Source: a virus
Reading direction: 5' to 3' (one strand)
DNA: 64,000 bases
Virus record (IMG/VR): IMGVR_UViG_3300025646_000028
Span: 1 to 64,000 of that record
The notes beneath the pieces were generated by a model. The model was given only the letters and a program-made list of their open reading frames with translations. It searched no databases and was not told where the DNA came from. The position numbers and the translations under genes are program-made. Every line of letters begins with the position of its first letter. The stretch's first letter is position 1. Below, piece after piece: positions 5,962 through 15,527 of the stretch.

Positions 5962-7550
5962 TGACAGATATAACAAAGCAAGCTTACGCTCAAGTCTTAA
6001 CATTTATTACCAACAGTTTTTATTCTAAAGACAGACTAATTAATGTTGAAATAAATGAAGAAGATAAAGGTACTAACTATTATGATGGTGATAAAATCAC
6101 CTTAAGCTCTGCGTTGTTAGATGCATTTGGTAATCTTGGTTTGCCCCGGTTCTTGGTTTATTACCATGAACTAGGGCACCACCTCTATAGTAAATACTTA
6201 TTTACTTTTATGGATTCGTGGGAAAAGATTAAGTCAGGACCATTAACATGGAATCCTGCGTATCATCACCTCATTAACTGGATCGAAGATTTTTATATCG
6301 AAGATCGTATTGTTAAAGAACATTCGTATCTTACGGATGTAATTAACTGTATTAAAAAGTTACCTCCTGAATATGACATAACTAAAATTGAATACGCATT
6401 TAATTATTACTATGTCAATGGAGCACCGACACCAGGATTAATGTATAACGATCAACTTGTGTTCTTAAATTTTATTAAAGAATTATTAAAGTTACGTGAT
6501 ACAGATAGAACACGTTTCGGTAATGGTGTGATATCCACACTTACTATTACACCAACAAATGAAACAAAATTTGCTACTAAAATTATTGAGTTCTTTAATT
6601 GGTGTGTTAACAAAGGTATATTACCTAAGCATGCACAACCACCGCTTAAAAATCCTAATCAACATCTTGAAGAATCAAATAAAAAAGATGTAGATAAAGT
6701 AACTGAAAAGTTTATGAAAGCTGTAACCAAAATGTTAGGTGACAAAAATACTTTACGAGAACCAGGTGGTACATATGATGACCACTCACGTGTAGTAGCT
6801 AACGTAAAGATAGATAGTCACGTACCTGTATTACACATTGATAGTAAAACAGAATTACTTAAAGAAGAACTTGTTTATGAAAATAAAATGATTGATAAGC
6901 AAATCGAAATGATGCAAGTCAATACACAAGCTTCAACCATTTCTGGTTTATTTAATGGACGCTACAGTGATTCGTCTATTATACAACCACGTCCTCAAGT
7001 TGTTAACTTCTTTAATCCTCATCGTCTTATTGATCAAAATTTATTCTTAAAGAAAGATCATACGTATATGAATGTTAATATCTTTAGAGATATATCAGGA
7101 AGTACGCAAGGTGATGTGCATGAACTTATGCATTATGTAACAGAGAATTTATTAAAAGAAATTCCTGTTGAAGTTGATTACTATTTGTATTCTAGTGGTG
7201 AAATAAGCATTGTCAAAATAGATTATCTACCCTGGAAAGATAGTGATGAAGCACCTGATGAGTATCAAAAGAATGAAATCTTCCAACAATTTGGAGGCGG
7301 TACTAACAGTGACGCTATTGCCGATGTCATAACACAACAACTATCTGATAAATGGTTGAACATCATCATCACTGATGGTGACTTGAACAGTCTTATGCAT
7401 CGTGAAAACATTTTTGCTTTACTTAAAAATGTATTTGTCATAGCTGTCAAAGGTGATTTCGATCAACGATTACACGGTATAAATATCAATGATATTAAAG
7501 ACATCCATAACATAAATAATGTGTTGGCTTCGATTAATTTAGATAGATAA
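5961..7550 (+). CDS. Zincin-like and VWA domain protein, MoxR partner
   Basis: The N-terminal part has a metallopeptidase motif HELGH (His69, Glu70, His73) followed by a downstream acidic helix NWIEDFYIED (Glu109/Glu114 as a possible third ligand). Residues 240-360 are a Lys/Asn-rich linker. The C-terminal VWA domain has all MIDAS elements: DISGS (Asp377), GGGTN (Thr448) and ITDGD (Asp472). The zincin-plus-VWA arrangement resembles the DUF2201 type that pairs with MoxR ATPases, here encoded at 4803. The complex probably unfolds or cleaves a host or phage protein; the target is unknown. The HExxH motif is intact, so activity is possible. Confidence 0.8.
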   Translation: MTDITKQAYAQVLTFITNSFYSKDRLINVEINEEDKGTNYYDGDKITLSSALLDAFGNLGLPRFLVYYHELGHHLYSKYLFTFMDSWEKIKSGPLTWNPAYHHLINWIEDFYIEDRIVKEHSYLTDVINCIKKLPPEYDITKIEYAFNYYYVNGAPTPGLMYNDQLVFLNFIKELLKLRDTDRTRFGNGVISTLTITPTNETKFATKIIEFFNWCVNKGILPKHAQPPLKNPNQHLEESNKKDVDKVTEKFMKAVTKMLGDKNTLREPGGTYDDHSRVVANVKIDSHVPVLHIDSKTELLKEELVYENKMIDKQIEMMQVNTQASTISGLFNGRYSDSSIIQPRPQVVNFFNPHRLIDQNLFLKKDHTYMNVNIFRDISGSTQGDVHELMHYVTENLLKEIPVEVDYYLYSSGEISIVKIDYLPWKDSDEAPDEYQKNEIFQQFGGGTNSDAIADVITQQLSDKWLNIIITDGDLNSLMHRENIFALLKNVFVIAVKGDFDQRLHGININDIKDIHNINNVLASINLDR

Positions 7551-7579
7551 ACGTGTAAGAAAGGAGTATAATATACTTA

Positions 7580-8512
7580 ATGAATATCTATCAATTAGTA
7601 TTTGGAACTGACTCCGGTCAAGTTCAATGTGTTTTTCATGATGATAGTCGCGCCTCTGCAGGTATTGGTCCTGAACTTCAGTACCATTGTCTTGCATGTG
7701 GTGTATCTGCTCATGATGAAAAAGGTTTTATTGCTAAGTATTTTGGTGTCAGTATTAAACATGCTGAACGTATACGTAATGCTTTAGAAAAAGCAGAGAC
7801 ATATACCTACCAAAAGAATCCATTGACAGATGAACAACGTAAGTATTTAACAAGCATCGGTTTATCAGAGGAAGTTATTAACACTAACTTCTTCTGTGCC
7901 GGTACAGGTAAATTAATTTACGGTCATCAATGGAACGGTGTACAAATTGGTGCGACTTGGTTTAACCATCCAAGCTTATCTAACCACAATGCAAGCGCTG
8001 ATAAATATAAATATCAAGGCGGTGTCATTGCAGGTATGGTAACACCAATGGACACACTTCATAACTTCGATACGATTGTCGTATGTGAAGGTGAAAAAGA
8101 TATGTTAACTGCCCAGTCTATGGGTATTAAACATGCAGTTGCAAAACTAGGTGGTGCACGATCTTATATCATGGGTGGAATACCTATGCAAAATAAGAAG
8201 GTCGTACTTATCTACGATTGTGACGATCCAGGTAGAGAAGGTGCAATACAAGATGCACAAAATCTAACTGAACGTTATGGTTGTACAGTAAAGGTTGTTG
8301 ATCTTGGTCTTGAAGACAAAGGAGATCTCAACGATTACTTTATGAAACATAACAAAACAGTAAAGGATCTTTATCAATTGATTAAAGATACACCTGTGTT
8401 TGTGCCGACACCAGCGATGAAAAAATCTAAGCTGGTCAAAATCATTGAAGGACTTACACCTGACGAACTCAATGAACTTAAACAATTGCTCGATGATGGG
8501 AAAGGAGAATAA
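7580..8512 (+). CDS. DnaG-type primase (zinc finger and TOPRIM)
   Basis: An N-terminal CHC2-type zinc finger uses Cys17, His20, Cys37 and Cys40. The TOPRIM core follows with CEGEKD (Glu170) and the DxD motif YDCDDPGREG (Asp213, Asp215), then a DLNDYF element. At 310 aa it is shorter than bacterial DnaG and lacks a helicase-binding or helicase domain, so unlike T7 gp4 it is a stand-alone primase. Start at ATG 7580 behind AAAGGAG. It opens the replication block that continues to 14166. Confidence 0.85.
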   Translation: MNIYQLVFGTDSGQVQCVFHDDSRASAGIGPELQYHCLACGVSAHDEKGFIAKYFGVSIKHAERIRNALEKAETYTYQKNPLTDEQRKYLTSIGLSEEVINTNFFCAGTGKLIYGHQWNGVQIGATWFNHPSLSNHNASADKYKYQGGVIAGMVTPMDTLHNFDTIVVCEGEKDMLTAQSMGIKHAVAKLGGARSYIMGGIPMQNKKVVLIYDCDDPGREGAIQDAQNLTERYGCTVKVVDLGLEDKGDLNDYFMKHNKTVKDLYQLIKDTPVFVPTPAMKKSKLVKIIEGLTPDELNELKQLLDDGKGE

Positions 8513-8513
8513 A

Positions 8514-8966
8514 ATGAACAAACCCTCATTAAAAGACATTCTAAGTAAAGACGCAGCTACTGCTAAAGTAGCAACCAGTATTATTAACGAAGTTTTAGCA
8601 CCTGGTACTTACCTTGCTAAAGTTCTTGGCTTTACCGAAGAAGAAACTTATCAATACATTTCGTTAGAAATTAATAAGAAAAAGTTTAACTTCTTTTACA
8701 ACTACTACTTACGTGGCACAACTGAACTTGATGGTAATCTTGTTAACTGGATTAAAGCACTTGCTACTATCCCTGTTAAAGATGACACCACCTTATTAGA
8801 AATTGCCAATAGTGCTATCGGTTCTACCTTCAAAGTTACTATCTATAACTATGTTTCTAAGACTGGTAAGAACGCTGGTAAAACTCAACACGGATTATCC
8901 TTTAAAGATAAACCTGTGTTAGAAACAACTACGATTGAATCTGAAGAAGTAGAATTACCATTCTAA
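8514..8966 (+). CDS. Single-stranded DNA-binding protein
   Basis: Start at ATG 8514 behind AAAGGAG (the upstream in-frame ATG is inside the primase gene). The 150-aa product has a beta-rich core with many aromatic residues (TYQYISLEI, NFFYNYYLRG) and an acidic C-terminal tail ending EVELPF, the usual tip by which SSB proteins recruit partners. No close family is assigned. The location between primase and helicase supports the role, which is inferred from tail and context. Confidence 0.65.
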   Translation: MNKPSLKDILSKDAATAKVATSIINEVLAPGTYLAKVLGFTEEETYQYISLEINKKKFNFFYNYYLRGTTELDGNLVNWIKALATIPVKDDTTLLEIANSAIGSTFKVTIYNYVSKTGKNAGKTQHGLSFKDKPVLETTTIESEEVELPF

Positions 8967-8976
8967 ATAACACATT

Positions 8977-10299
8977 ATGAAACACGCTTACCTGTTGTAC
9001 ACAGGTTATGGCAAAACAAAAATGTGTCTTGATAAAATAATGGCTGCTCCTACCAAGCCAAGAACATTACTTATTAGTACTAAGAATGTTATTGAATCTT
9101 CATGGGGTAGTGAGATTGAGAAATGGTATCCAGGACAAATAAGTTATGGGTACATTACAGGTAAAATCAAAGAACAAGATAGACTAGATATTGTGAATAA
9201 AGATTACGACATCCTAGGTATGAATACCGAAATGTTGGACTGGTACATCAGTCATACAACAAACGTCAAGCGTAAATCTTACACAAAGCATGGCATTAAA
9301 CTTCACTATGATGAACAAGATCTTATCAAACGATTTGATCTACTTATCATAGATGAAGTAAGCTTGTTCAAAAATTATCGTTCGCAAAGATTTAAACTCA
9401 TTAAAAAATGGGCACATCAAATGAAGAACGTTATGATTTTATCCGCAACTCCTACACCAAAAAACATTGAAGACATCTGGGCTCCTATCTATTTATTAGA
9501 TGGGGGCCAACGGTTAGGTAAAAACATTACAGAGTTTCGCAATAACTATGCGATAGCTGTTCCATTATTTAACGGACAAAACCGTTATCAGTATTCTGTT
9601 GAAGCAACTAATCATGTGCTAAGTCTTATCAAAGACGTATCAACAAGTATACCTGAACCTGATCAAGCACTGTTTCCAGAACCTATTATTAAAAAGATTT
9701 TGATTAAGCCTGACCAAGCTACTCAAGAATTGTTACAACAATTTAAGAATGATTTCATTGTTCAATTGAATAACGGTAATAACTTAATTGCTTTTAGCAA
9801 GACACAGTTAATTGGTAAGATTAATCAGATCGCTAGTGGCAATGTTTATAATCAAGATCAAGTTGTTCATATTAATAACTTGAAGATGATGGTATTACAA
9901 CAACGCTTAGCTACAATACAAACACCAGTACTTGTTACATACACGTACTTGTTTGATAAAGAAGAGTTGTTAAAAATACCTGGAGCAAGATTGCTATCTG
10001 ACAAACAAGACTTCGAAGATTGGAATGCTAACAAAATTAAAGTTGGTATTCTTAGTCCATTCAGTGCAGCACACGGACTCAATCTACAGTATAGTGATTG
10101 TCAAGATATCTTTTGGTTCAGTCCTATATGGGATACAGAAAAGTGGATTCAAACAAATGCACGCGTCTGTAGAAGAGGACAAACAAGACAAGTAACAATC
10201 AATGTATTGTTGCTTAAAGAAAGCTATGACGATTATGCTTTTGAATTATGCCAAGAAAAATTCAGAATGCAATATAGTAACTTGGTAAAATTAAAATGA
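8977..10299 (+). CDS. SNF2-like superfamily 2 helicase
   Basis: Motif I is TGYGKT (Lys13), motif II is IIDEVS (Asp126, Glu127), motif III is SATPTPKN, and motif VI is RVCRRGQTR (Arg396 to Arg404). This is the SNF2 layout. The protein is compact (440 aa) and starts straight at the ATPase core, without accessory domains. Phage SNF2-like proteins translocate on double-stranded DNA and help replication or transcription. No replicative DnaB-type helicase is seen in the window, so this enzyme may have to serve that need. Confidence 0.85.
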   Translation: MKHAYLLYTGYGKTKMCLDKIMAAPTKPRTLLISTKNVIESSWGSEIEKWYPGQISYGYITGKIKEQDRLDIVNKDYDILGMNTEMLDWYISHTTNVKRKSYTKHGIKLHYDEQDLIKRFDLLIIDEVSLFKNYRSQRFKLIKKWAHQMKNVMILSATPTPKNIEDIWAPIYLLDGGQRLGKNITEFRNNYAIAVPLFNGQNRYQYSVEATNHVLSLIKDVSTSIPEPDQALFPEPIIKKILIKPDQATQELLQQFKNDFIVQLNNGNNLIAFSKTQLIGKINQIASGNVYNQDQVVHINNLKMMVLQQRLATIQTPVLVTYTYLFDKEELLKIPGARLLSDKQDFEDWNANKIKVGILSPFSAAHGLNLQYSDCQDIFWFSPIWDTEKWIQTNARVCRRGQTRQVTINVLLLKESYDDYAFELCQEKFRMQYSNLVKLK

Positions 10300-10311
10300 A
10301 GGGAGACCTGC

Positions 10312-12300
10312 ATGGTCAAATATCTTATCTTCGATACTGAAACCACAGGTCTCAATATCGTTAAAGACAAACCATTTATGTTTCAATATGGGTTAGTAGA
10401 TGAACATCTTCAACTTATAGAATCTAAATGGTTTCATGTTACTGATAAAGTAAGCCGTGATGTATTTCATCAACACTTAAAAAATGTTCCTACAATTGTT
10501 GGACACAACATTAAGTTTGATATTCACATGGCAATCAATGATGGATTTGATATTGAATTATTTCATAACAAAAACTACATTGATACTGCCGTGATGGCAC
10601 GTCTTGTCGTAGATCATGATACACAAACTGATAAAACATTTTCAGTAGCACTAAAACAATTGAGTGTTCGTTACTTAGGTATCGATGCAAACAAAGAAGA
10701 ACGTGCTTTAAAAATGGAACTCAGTGGACTTGTATCTAAACACAAACAACAAATGAAAGATTACTTTATTAGTCAAGGACTTTGGGATAATAAACAAAAC
10801 CAAACAACACAAACAAGAATTCTTAATGAAGTCTATTTGAATTGGAATAAAGTATTTCACTTGTATCCACAACTTACTCAAGCTCGTAAGACATTCTTAA
10901 AAAATAATCCTGAACCAACTTATGAACAATGTTCTAACGTTGTAACATATGGTCTAACAGATATTAAACTTACACACGGCTTACTTAGATTGTGGTATGC
11001 ACGTTTAGTTAAACTAGATCAAGTCGATACACTTCGTAGAATTAGCCAAGCAATTATGCCGCTTGTTGTAATGGAACGTCACGGTCTTACTGTTGATGTT
11101 AAACAAGTACTACAAGATCGTGCCAAGATTGTATCTGAATTAGATAAAACAAAGATCATTGATCCTCGTACTAACACAGAACTATCTATTGGTCAACACG
11201 CAAAGCTTAAAGAATTGTACGAATACGAATCAGGTATGGAACTCAATAGCTCTGATAAAGAAACTCGTAGTGAAATAGAATTACTATCTCCTGCTGCTAA
11301 AGCTGCAAACTATATTGCTAAGTTAGACAAGTATCTCAATACATATGTAAGATCTATCCTTGATAAACTTACAGAAGTTAATGGAGAATACCGTGTCTTT
11401 ACACAATATAATTTAGCAGGTACTGTAACAGGTAGATTGTCATCTGACTTTCAACAGTTTCCTAAAGAAGCAATTGCACTAGCTGATGGATATGAAGTTA
11501 ATATTCGTAGCTGGTTTGTTGTACCTAAACAAGATAAGTACATGTTCTACTTTGACTATAGTCAAATGGAACTACGACTTCAATGTGAATGGACTAGCAT
11601 TGTCAATGGTGAACCAGACATTAATATGGCTCGTGCTTTTACACCGTACAAATGCATACAACGAGATGGTAATTATTATCTCGAAGAAAGTCCAGATGTA
11701 CAATGGAAGCCAACTGACTTACATGCACTGACTGCTAAGAACGCATTTCCAACTGTAGATGAAAGACATCCTGATTGGAGTAACTATCGTCAACTTGGTA
11801 AGCGTACTAACTTTGCAGTTAACTATGGCGCAGCTGCACCTAAAATACAACAAGCATTGAAGGTAGATTTTCCTACTGCACAAGCACTTGTCAATGGTTA
11901 TAAGAAAGCTTTCGCAGGTGTTGTAGCTTTTGGTAATTGGATTAAACGACGTGTGTATATTACTGACAATGTTCCTAACTTATTGTTACGTAGATACTAT
12001 AGTCGTAATAAACATCAGTTGCAAAACTGGTTAGTCCAAGGCAGTGGTGCTGACATACTGTTACTTAAGCTTAGAGAAATTTTTAACTACATTAAAGATA
12101 AACCTCATTGGAAGTTTATGATTACTGTTCATGATGAAATTGGTTTTGTTTGCGGTAATGTAAATGAAACCCAGTTGCATCAAGAAGTAAAAGACATCCA
12201 AAAGATTATGACACATAGTATGAGTGCTATAGATATTATCAGTGACGTAGAATATACAACGACCAAATGGTCAGAAAAGGATGAATGGCATGGAATTTAA
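10312..12300 (+). CDS. Family A DNA polymerase with 3'-5' exonuclease
   Basis: The exonuclease domain begins at residue 4 with IFDTETTG (Asp8, Glu10) and GHNIKFD. The polymerase has motif A FDYSQMELR (Asp415), motif B KRTNFAVNYG (Lys497) and motif C VHDE (Asp608, Glu609). At 662 aa it is a typical phage PolA without a 5' nuclease. All catalytic residues are present, so it should be the replicative enzyme. Ribosome site GGGAG precedes ATG 10312. Its end overlaps the start of the nuclease gene by 11 bases. Confidence 0.93.
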   Translation: MVKYLIFDTETTGLNIVKDKPFMFQYGLVDEHLQLIESKWFHVTDKVSRDVFHQHLKNVPTIVGHNIKFDIHMAINDGFDIELFHNKNYIDTAVMARLVVDHDTQTDKTFSVALKQLSVRYLGIDANKEERALKMELSGLVSKHKQQMKDYFISQGLWDNKQNQTTQTRILNEVYLNWNKVFHLYPQLTQARKTFLKNNPEPTYEQCSNVVTYGLTDIKLTHGLLRLWYARLVKLDQVDTLRRISQAIMPLVVMERHGLTVDVKQVLQDRAKIVSELDKTKIIDPRTNTELSIGQHAKLKELYEYESGMELNSSDKETRSEIELLSPAAKAANYIAKLDKYLNTYVRSILDKLTEVNGEYRVFTQYNLAGTVTGRLSSDFQQFPKEAIALADGYEVNIRSWFVVPKQDKYMFYFDYSQMELRLQCEWTSIVNGEPDINMARAFTPYKCIQRDGNYYLEESPDVQWKPTDLHALTAKNAFPTVDERHPDWSNYRQLGKRTNFAVNYGAAAPKIQQALKVDFPTAQALVNGYKKAFAGVVAFGNWIKRRVYITDNVPNLLLRRYYSRNKHQLQNWLVQGSGADILLLKLREIFNYIKDKPHWKFMITVHDEIGFVCGNVNETQLHQEVKDIQKIMTHSMSAIDIISDVEYTTTKWSEKDEWHGI

Positions 12301-13204
12301 TGCAGACACACATGAGTATACTCATAACAATGAAAAGTATACAAGCGTAACTCAGCTGCTTAAAAAGTACAACCTATCGGTAGACTATGATGGGATACCA
12401 AAAGATGTATTAACTAAAGCAGCTAACCGTGGTAAAGCAACCCACGCAAGTTTAGAATCATATGTTAAAGGAGATCGAAGTGAGCTTAATATAACTAGCG
12501 AAGTAGATCTTTTACATAACTATGTAACTACACGTGGTATTGATTTAGCCACAGCACAATCCGAACAACTTGTCTTTAATGATAAGTATAAGATAGCAGG
12601 TACTGTTGACTTTCAATATGTTGATGGTATTGATAAAGTTATTGCTGACTTCAAGACTACATCTACTTTACATTTAGATGCAGTATCATGGCAGCTAAGT
12701 ATCTATAACTATATCTTATCTGGTGGTGACGTAATGAACTATTACTTTAATAAACTTAAAGTGTTCCATTATACAACCAGTAAGTTATATGTTAAAGATA
12801 TCTATCTTGTAGAGTTCGATCAAGTCGAAGCATTGCTTGAAGCAAATCTAAAAGATGAACCAACATTTAATTATGTTAAACCTAATAAAATTGTTGCTGG
12901 TTCAGATGAACAATTGATTGGTCAAGTGCTTGCAGAAATTGCATCACATAAAGAAATTGTTAGCCGTCTTCAAGATGAATTAGATTTGTTATTAGAAAAA
13001 GCTAAAGAACGTATGGTTCAATCAAATGATTATACATTTGCTAATGATGATTATCGATTGATATATGTACATCCTCAACAACGTACTACTTTAGATAGTA
13101 ATAAAGTTAAAGAATATCTTGAACAACAAGGTCAAGATATTAAAGACTTTATGAAAGAATCTACCACTAAAGATGGTATTAAAGCTGAACTTCGACGACG
13201 TTAA
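12290..13204 (+). CDS. PD-(D/E)XK exonuclease, RecB/Cas4-like
   Basis: The nuclease core reads GTVDFQ (Asp107), then IADFKTT (Asp120, Lys122), then QLSIYNY (Gln135), with an earlier GKATH (His52). This is the RecB/Cas4-type order. Start chosen at ATG 12290, nine bases after AAAAGG; the ATG at 12281 touches that site and cannot use it. The C-terminal third (residues 210-300) is a helical, partly coiled-coil segment. A DNA-end resection role with the Sak4-like ATPase downstream is likely. Confidence 0.8.
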   Translation: MEFNADTHEYTHNNEKYTSVTQLLKKYNLSVDYDGIPKDVLTKAANRGKATHASLESYVKGDRSELNITSEVDLLHNYVTTRGIDLATAQSEQLVFNDKYKIAGTVDFQYVDGIDKVIADFKTTSTLHLDAVSWQLSIYNYILSGGDVMNYYFNKLKVFHYTTSKLYVKDIYLVEFDQVEALLEANLKDEPTFNYVKPNKIVAGSDEQLIGQVLAEIASHKEIVSRLQDELDLLLEKAKERMVQSNDYTFANDDYRLIYVHPQQRTTLDSNKVKEYLEQQGQDIKDFMKESTTKDGIKAELRRR

Positions 13205-13216
13205 AATAACAGCGCT

Positions 13217-13241
13217 GGCATACCGCTATAAATAGTATGCC
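13217..13241 (+). promoter_or_regulatory. Hairpin between nuclease and Sak4 genes
   Basis: GGCATAC (13217-13223) pairs with GTATGCC (13235-13241) across an 11-base loop. No U-run follows and the next ribosome site AAAGGAG begins a few bases later, so it may tune translation or protect a processed mRNA end. Confidence 0.45.
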
Positions 13242-13257
13242 TTAAAGGAGAACTAAC

Positions 13258-14166
13258 ATGGCCTTAATATTACAAGCCGCAACTAAAGTATTAAAACCAC
13301 TTAAAGTTTTATCTTATGGTCCAACGTATAGTGGTAAAACATTATCTTCATTGTACTTAGCTGTAGGTTTAGTTATGAAAATTCGTAACTGCAGTGAAGC
13401 TGATGCATACAAACACATTGTTATGATTGACACTGAGTTTGGTCGTGGTGCTTTATACAATAAGATTGGTTTATATAATTATCTTCGTATTGATCCACCG
13501 TATTATACAGAAAAATTAGTAGATATGATTTCTCAACTTAATGAAATGGACCAAGTTGATGTTATTATTATTGACTCACTCACACATTTCTGGGTTAAAG
13601 AAGGTGGTATCTTAGATCAAAAAGCTGCCAAAGATAAACTTGGTGGTAACTCTTATACTAACTGGCAAGACTTTACTGCTAAGTTTAATAAGATGATTGA
13701 TAGTATTCTTACTTCACCAAAGCATATCTTTACTACAGCACGTGCTAAAACTGATACCGCATTAGTAACAGGTGACAATGGTAAAGCTACACCAAAATCT
13801 TATGGTCTTAAACCTGAGTTGCGTGATAACGTAGAATATGATTTCGATATTGTATTTAACATTGATAAGCAATCTCACAACCTTATCGTAGATAAAGGTG
13901 TACCAGGTCTAAAACCTGTGTATGAGATTGCAACCGTAGATACTGGTAAAGAAATCTATAGTCTATTTAGCGCAGATGCTGTCATCCCTGCTCGTACTAA
14001 ATCGGATATTGCTGATAGTATTCGTGCTGTAGCTAAAGCTAATAGTATGATTCCATTTGTTCAACTAGAATTACGTGGTCGTAAACTGGAAGACTTAGAA
14101 GAATCTGATATGCTTAGTTTAGAAAAAGCTTTACTTGATAACGTCAAGAAAATGCAATCTAAATAA
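13258..14166 (+). CDS. Sak4-like RecA-fold ATPase
   Basis: Walker A is GPTYSGKT (Lys27, Thr28) and Walker B is VIIIDSLTHFW (Asp106), with a KHIFTTARAKTDT segment at the position of a RecA-type sensor. The length (302 aa) and pattern fit the phage Sak4/AAA_24 group, which assists single-strand annealing or recombination. It follows the exonuclease and lies near the SSB, consistent with a phage recombination module. Full length, with all ATPase residues present. Confidence 0.75.
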   Translation: MALILQAATKVLKPLKVLSYGPTYSGKTLSSLYLAVGLVMKIRNCSEADAYKHIVMIDTEFGRGALYNKIGLYNYLRIDPPYYTEKLVDMISQLNEMDQVDVIIIDSLTHFWVKEGGILDQKAAKDKLGGNSYTNWQDFTAKFNKMIDSILTSPKHIFTTARAKTDTALVTGDNGKATPKSYGLKPELRDNVEYDFDIVFNIDKQSHNLIVDKGVPGLKPVYEIATVDTGKEIYSLFSADAVIPARTKSDIADSIRAVAKANSMIPFVQLELRGRKLEDLEESDMLSLEKALLDNVKKMQSK

Positions 14167-14168
14167 TT

Positions 14169-14936
14169 ATGGCTAATATCAGTGATGCTTCTGGTGTCAT
14201 TGATATCAAAGGTGCATGGACTGAAGATCAAATTAAATCACTTTCTTATGTTTTATTCTTTCAAAACAATTTTGGTGATTATGGTTTTCAGTTCATAAAC
14301 TTTGATGCGGTGTACCAATCGCTTATTAAAGAACGTTCCGTACCTTTTAGTGGCACAGGTCGTTGGTCATTCACTACTAATTTATCTTCGTTTACTGAAT
14401 GGACAGATCTAACAAAAGATAGTTTTGAATTAGTTGATAAAACTATACCATTACAACAACAGATAAGTTATGCTCAATATTGCAAACATCGAATAAATAC
14501 AATGACAGCTTTAACATCTAAAGATCGTAGTTTAGATATTGTGTTTGCTGATTATGAACCTGGTGTTAGTATGGCATATCAAGCAACAGGTAGTATTGTA
14601 GGTGTTATATCTTATGATAGTATAACTAAAGAAACTGATGCTAGATTTGAATACATAGAAAAAAGTGTAAAAGAATATGAATGTAATTTAAAATTTTTAA
14701 CAGAATTTGTATTAGGTAATGACTTAGATAAATTGTGGAATGTTTGTTATTCTATTATTAGTAGACATTACGGAGACCTTATAAAAATACATAAAGAAAA
14801 TTCAATAGATATTTTAATAGAGTTTGTAATGAAGGATCCTGAATGGTATAACTTAAGGGATTCTGAATATGAAGAAGTACAATCTGTCCCGGAAGAAATC
14901 CAAAACTTCCTATCAAATATGGTGAAGGGAGGATAG
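14169..14936 (+). CDS. Unknown protein (255 aa)
   Basis: Starts two bases after the Sak4-like gene stop. The N-terminal half has strands with SGVIDIKGAWTEDQ and a GTGRWSFTTNL element. The C-terminal half is helical and acidic. I do not recognise a catalytic motif. The arrangement suggests a cytosolic protein made with the recombination genes. Confidence 0.65.
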   Translation: MANISDASGVIDIKGAWTEDQIKSLSYVLFFQNNFGDYGFQFINFDAVYQSLIKERSVPFSGTGRWSFTTNLSSFTEWTDLTKDSFELVDKTIPLQQQISYAQYCKHRINTMTALTSKDRSLDIVFADYEPGVSMAYQATGSIVGVISYDSITKETDARFEYIEKSVKEYECNLKFLTEFVLGNDLDKLWNVCYSIISRHYGDLIKIHKENSIDILIEFVMKDPEWYNLRDSEYEEVQSVPEEIQNFLSNMVKGG

Positions 14937-15200
14937 ATGAATGTCAAAGATTTAGTATCTAAGTTTTATTACGACGCTAGTAAACCTGTTGTATTTATTA
15001 TTAATGATAAAAGCTACACTTATTATGAAGTAGTAGATAATCCTGTATTATTGAAAATGGAAATTAATAAAATAGAAATACAAGGTAAAGTTTATGAATT
15101 AACAAGTGATGATGTTTTACAATATAACTCTCATGTTATACATGATTTTGTTATACCTGATAACGCTCATTACTTTTTAATTAAAATTATTATTAAATGA
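14937..15200 (+). CDS. Unknown protein (87 aa)
   Basis: ATG directly abuts the previous stop, and its ribosome site GGAGG lies inside the previous gene. It starts MNVKDLVSKFYYDASKP and appears beta-rich with many Ile, Tyr and Lys. No motif recognised. Confidence 0.6.
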   Translation: MNVKDLVSKFYYDASKPVVFIINDKSYTYYEVVDNPVLLKMEINKIEIQGKVYELTSDDVLQYNSHVIHDFVIPDNAHYFLIKIIIK

Positions 15201-15214
15201 AAGGAGGAATAAGT

Positions 15215-15433
15215 ATGTATTCATATACATTTAATGGTATTACTTATACAGCTAACACAGTTCTTGAACTTCAAATGAAGTTAGAACAAGTTGGATGTAC
15301 TGATGATATTATTGCATTCTTTAATCAAGAAGCTTTAGCATCTTTACAAGATGATGAAGATCTTGCTAATGCAGATATGCAAGAAGAAGTTGTAACAGAC
15401 TTTGAAGATGATGGTTTAAATCAACTAAACTAA
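15215..15433 (+). CDS. Unknown acidic protein (72 aa), last + strand gene
   Basis: Start at ATG 15215 behind AAAGGAGG rather than the ATG at 15197 that precedes it. It starts MYSYTFNGITYTANTVLEL and has a strongly acidic second half (Asp/Glu-rich from about residue 45). It ends immediately before the junction structures, so it closes the early/middle transcript. Confidence 0.6.
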   Translation: MYSYTFNGITYTANTVLELQMKLEQVGCTDDIIAFFNQEALASLQDDEDLANADMQEEVVTDFEDDGLNQLN

Positions 15434-15434
15434 C

Positions 15435-15459
15435 TAAACAATTCTAGGGGGATTGTTTA
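15435..15459 (+). promoter_or_regulatory. First hairpin of the convergent junction
   Basis: TAAACAAT (15435-15442) pairs with ATTGTTTA (15452-15459) around the nine-base loop TCTAGGGGG. The G-rich loop is unusual for this genome and is exactly complementary to CCCCCTAGA at 3035-3043. Confidence 0.5.
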
Positions 15460-15466
15460 CTTAGGT

Positions 15467-15527
15467 CAACTATAATGCCCGTCTTATAGTTGGTGTATCC
15501 GAGGTATGGCTACCTGACGGGCTTTTA
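15467..15527 (+). terminator. Pseudoknot-type terminator at convergent junction
   Basis: Stem 1 is CAACTATAA (15467-15475) with TTATAGTTG (15484-15492). Its eight-base loop contains GCCCGTC (15477-15483), which pairs perfectly with GACGGGC (15516-15522), giving an H-type pseudoknot. A third hairpin AGGTA-TGGC-TACCT (15502-15515) sits in the long connecting loop. A TTTTAT run follows on the + strand and overlaps the stop codon of the converging 7903-aa gene. The GCCCGTC/GACGGGC pairing plus U-run would end + strand transcripts; the full pseudoknot may block polymerase or 3' exonucleases. Confidence 0.65.

Noticed and set aside
15467-15527. HDV-like, pistol or hammerhead ribozyme
   Set aside because: The strand order is similar to HDV P1/P2/P4, but the P3 helix, P1.1 and catalytic C region are missing; pistol and hammerhead core residues are absent.
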